Assembly: GCA_016190025.1 (NCBI GenBank)
Contig: JACPRG010000166.1
Span: forward strand, 1-5,821
Length of the DNA: 5,821 nt
Reading direction: 5' to 3'
Origin: Candidatus Tectimicrobiota bacterium
GTDB taxonomy: Bacteria > UBA8248 > JACPRG01
Both the position numbers and the translations under genes were made by a program. Below, one piece after another: positions 5,035 to 5,821 of the stretch (position 1 is its first letter; each line of letters begins with the position of its first letter). Under the pieces are notes generated by a model. The model did not search any database. It was not told the origin of the DNA and saw only the letters and a list, made by a program, of their open reading frames with translations.

Positions 5035-5821
5035 TCACACCTCGATCCAGGCATCGTTCGCCTCGGCCGACTGGTAGGCGGCCTCGATCACCCGCACCGA
5101 CAACCAGGCGTCGGCGAACGTGCACGCTGGAGCTGCCCCCGTCTCCAGGGCATCCAAGAAGTTGGTCGTGGCCCGACCCCTCGCTTCATCGGCCGGGATG
5201 GTCTCCTTCCCCTCACCTTTCGGCCCAGCGTACGTCATCTCCCACCCAAGGGGGCGATCGAGGGGACGCCGCAACGCGATCAGCCCCGCATCCCCGAAGA
5301 CCCGAACCTCGTCCCACATGTACAGGCCTTGGGCGAGGACGGTCATCTGGCATGCAAGTCCGTCAAACTCGACCTCGATGAACCCGCCCTGGTCCACCCG
5401 CTGTGGATCGCCTGGCAGGACCTGGGCCCGGACGCGCCTGGGCCGGCGGTCGAGCAGCCACGGGATCAGATCCGCCATGTGGGCCCCCCGGCCGAGAAAC
5501 GGTCCCCCACCGCCCAGCGCCGGATCCAGGTACCAGCCATGTGATGGATAACCCAACTGGACGGTCTCCGCGTGGCGGACGGGACCGAGTCCTCCGGTTC
5601 GGATGATCTCCCGGGCGCGGAGACAGCCTGGATCGAATCGGCGGTTGAAGGCCACGGCCGCCACCAGCCCGCGGGTGCGAGTGGCCTCCGCCAGCTCTCG
5701 GGCCTCGGCACTCCGCACGACGAACGGTTTGTCGACAAGGACGTGCTTTCCGGCCGCGAGGGCTTCGCGCGCGTGCTCGACGTGCAGCGCATGCGGGCTG
5801 CTGCTGACGACCGCCTCGCAG
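5035..5821 (-). CDS. Gfo/Idh/MocA-family oxidoreductase, C-terminal 261 residues
   Basis: The gene enters from beyond the right edge. The N-terminal dinucleotide-binding motif is not in the window, and the first base (5821) belongs to a split codon. Visible residues 1-33 (EAVVSSSPHALHVEHAREALAAGKHVLVDKPF, in two parts) are the second half of the Rossmann domain with the EKP-type motif as D30-K31-P32, where the Lys is important for catalysis in the family. VAFNRRFDP (about 56-64) and GGGGPFLGRGAHMADLIPWLL (two parts, about 103-123) continue the family pattern. The usual Asp four residues before H114 is replaced by G110, while H114 and D117 remain. Such enzymes oxidise or reduce sugars, inositols and related polyols with NAD(P). 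The stop TGA is 4 nt from the sulfatase ATG, and the sulfatase Shine-Dalgarno lies within the last codons, which indicates one transcript and coupled translation. A GTG at 5718 is an internal Val and not the start. Confidence 0.9.
   Translation of the reverse strand, partial: CEAVVSSSPHALHVEHAREALAAGKHVLVDKPFVVRSAEARELAEATRTRGLVAAVAFNRRFDPGCLRAREIIRTGGLGPVRHAETVQLGYPSHGWYLDPALGGGGPFLGRGAHMADLIPWLLDRRPRRVRAQVLPGDPQRVDQGGFIEVEFDGLACQMTVLAQGLYMWDEVRVFGDAGLIALRRPLDRPLGWEMTYAGPKGEGKETIPADEARGRATTNFLDALETGAAPACTFADAWLSVRVIEAAYQSAEANDAWIEV
5038..5043 (-). promoter_or_regulatory. Ribosome-binding site of the sulfatase, inside the oxidoreductase end
   Basis: On the minus strand GAGGTG, the Glu-Val codons just before the oxidoreductase TGA, lies 7 nt before the sulfatase ATG. 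The arrangement GAGGTG-TGA-GGAC-ATG lets a ribosome finishing the oxidoreductase restart at once on the sulfatase. Confidence 0.7.

Noticed and set aside
5031..5054. Sulfatase start at 5054
   Set aside because: It would overlap the oxidoreductase by 20 bp and add residues that the family lacks. The ATG at 5030 has GAGGTG 7 nt upstream.
4134..5381. Long plus-strand open frame spanning the sulfatase and oxidoreductase
   Set aside because: It crosses two well-supported minus-strand genes, and its product is low-complexity without motifs.

Overview
This GC-rich window looks like a bacterial chromosome segment. All four protein-coding genes that I can support lie on the minus strand, so the window is transcribed from high to low coordinates. 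The content does not fix the phylum. High GC plus a radical-SAM sulfatase maturase would fit Planctomycetota, Acidobacteriota, Methylomirabilota/Rokubacteria-like lineages and others.

The right part (about 2255-5821) is a compact sulfatase gene set. In transcription order it holds: the C-terminal 261 residues of a Gfo/Idh/MocA-family NAD(P)-dependent oxidoreductase, cut by the window edge; a 473-residue sulfatase with an intact Cys-type formylglycine signature (C56-V-P-A-R60) and no signal peptide; and, 97 bp further on, a 418-residue radical-SAM/SPASM anaerobic sulfatase-maturating enzyme (anSME) that ends in a SEC-C zinc motif. The oxidoreductase stop and the sulfatase start are 4 nt apart, and the sulfatase Shine-Dalgarno lies in the last oxidoreductase codons, so these two are probably translationally coupled. 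The inferred scheme is that the maturase converts sulfatase Cys56 to formylglycine, the sulfatase removes sulfate from an imported small organosulfate, and the oxidoreductase processes the carbon skeleton, probably a sugar or polyol. The substrate cannot be read from the sequence.

The left part (84-2154) is an apparently complete insertion sequence of 2071 bp. It has 14-bp terminal inverted repeats (13 of 14 identical) and a CTAA direct repeat on each side. It encodes one intact 575-residue DDE transposase with an N-terminal helix-turn-helix region. It lies about 100 bp downstream of the maturase stop and does not disrupt any gene I can identify.

Inside the insertion sequence, between the transposase start and the right end, is a 228-bp noncoding segment bounded by perfect 15-bp inverted repeats that begin and end in TTAA. 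Removing it would bring a GGGAGA motif to 10 nt from the transposase ATG, which has no good ribosome-binding site at present. A small MITE-like element nested in the transposase leader would explain this, and it is the least ordinary structure in the window.
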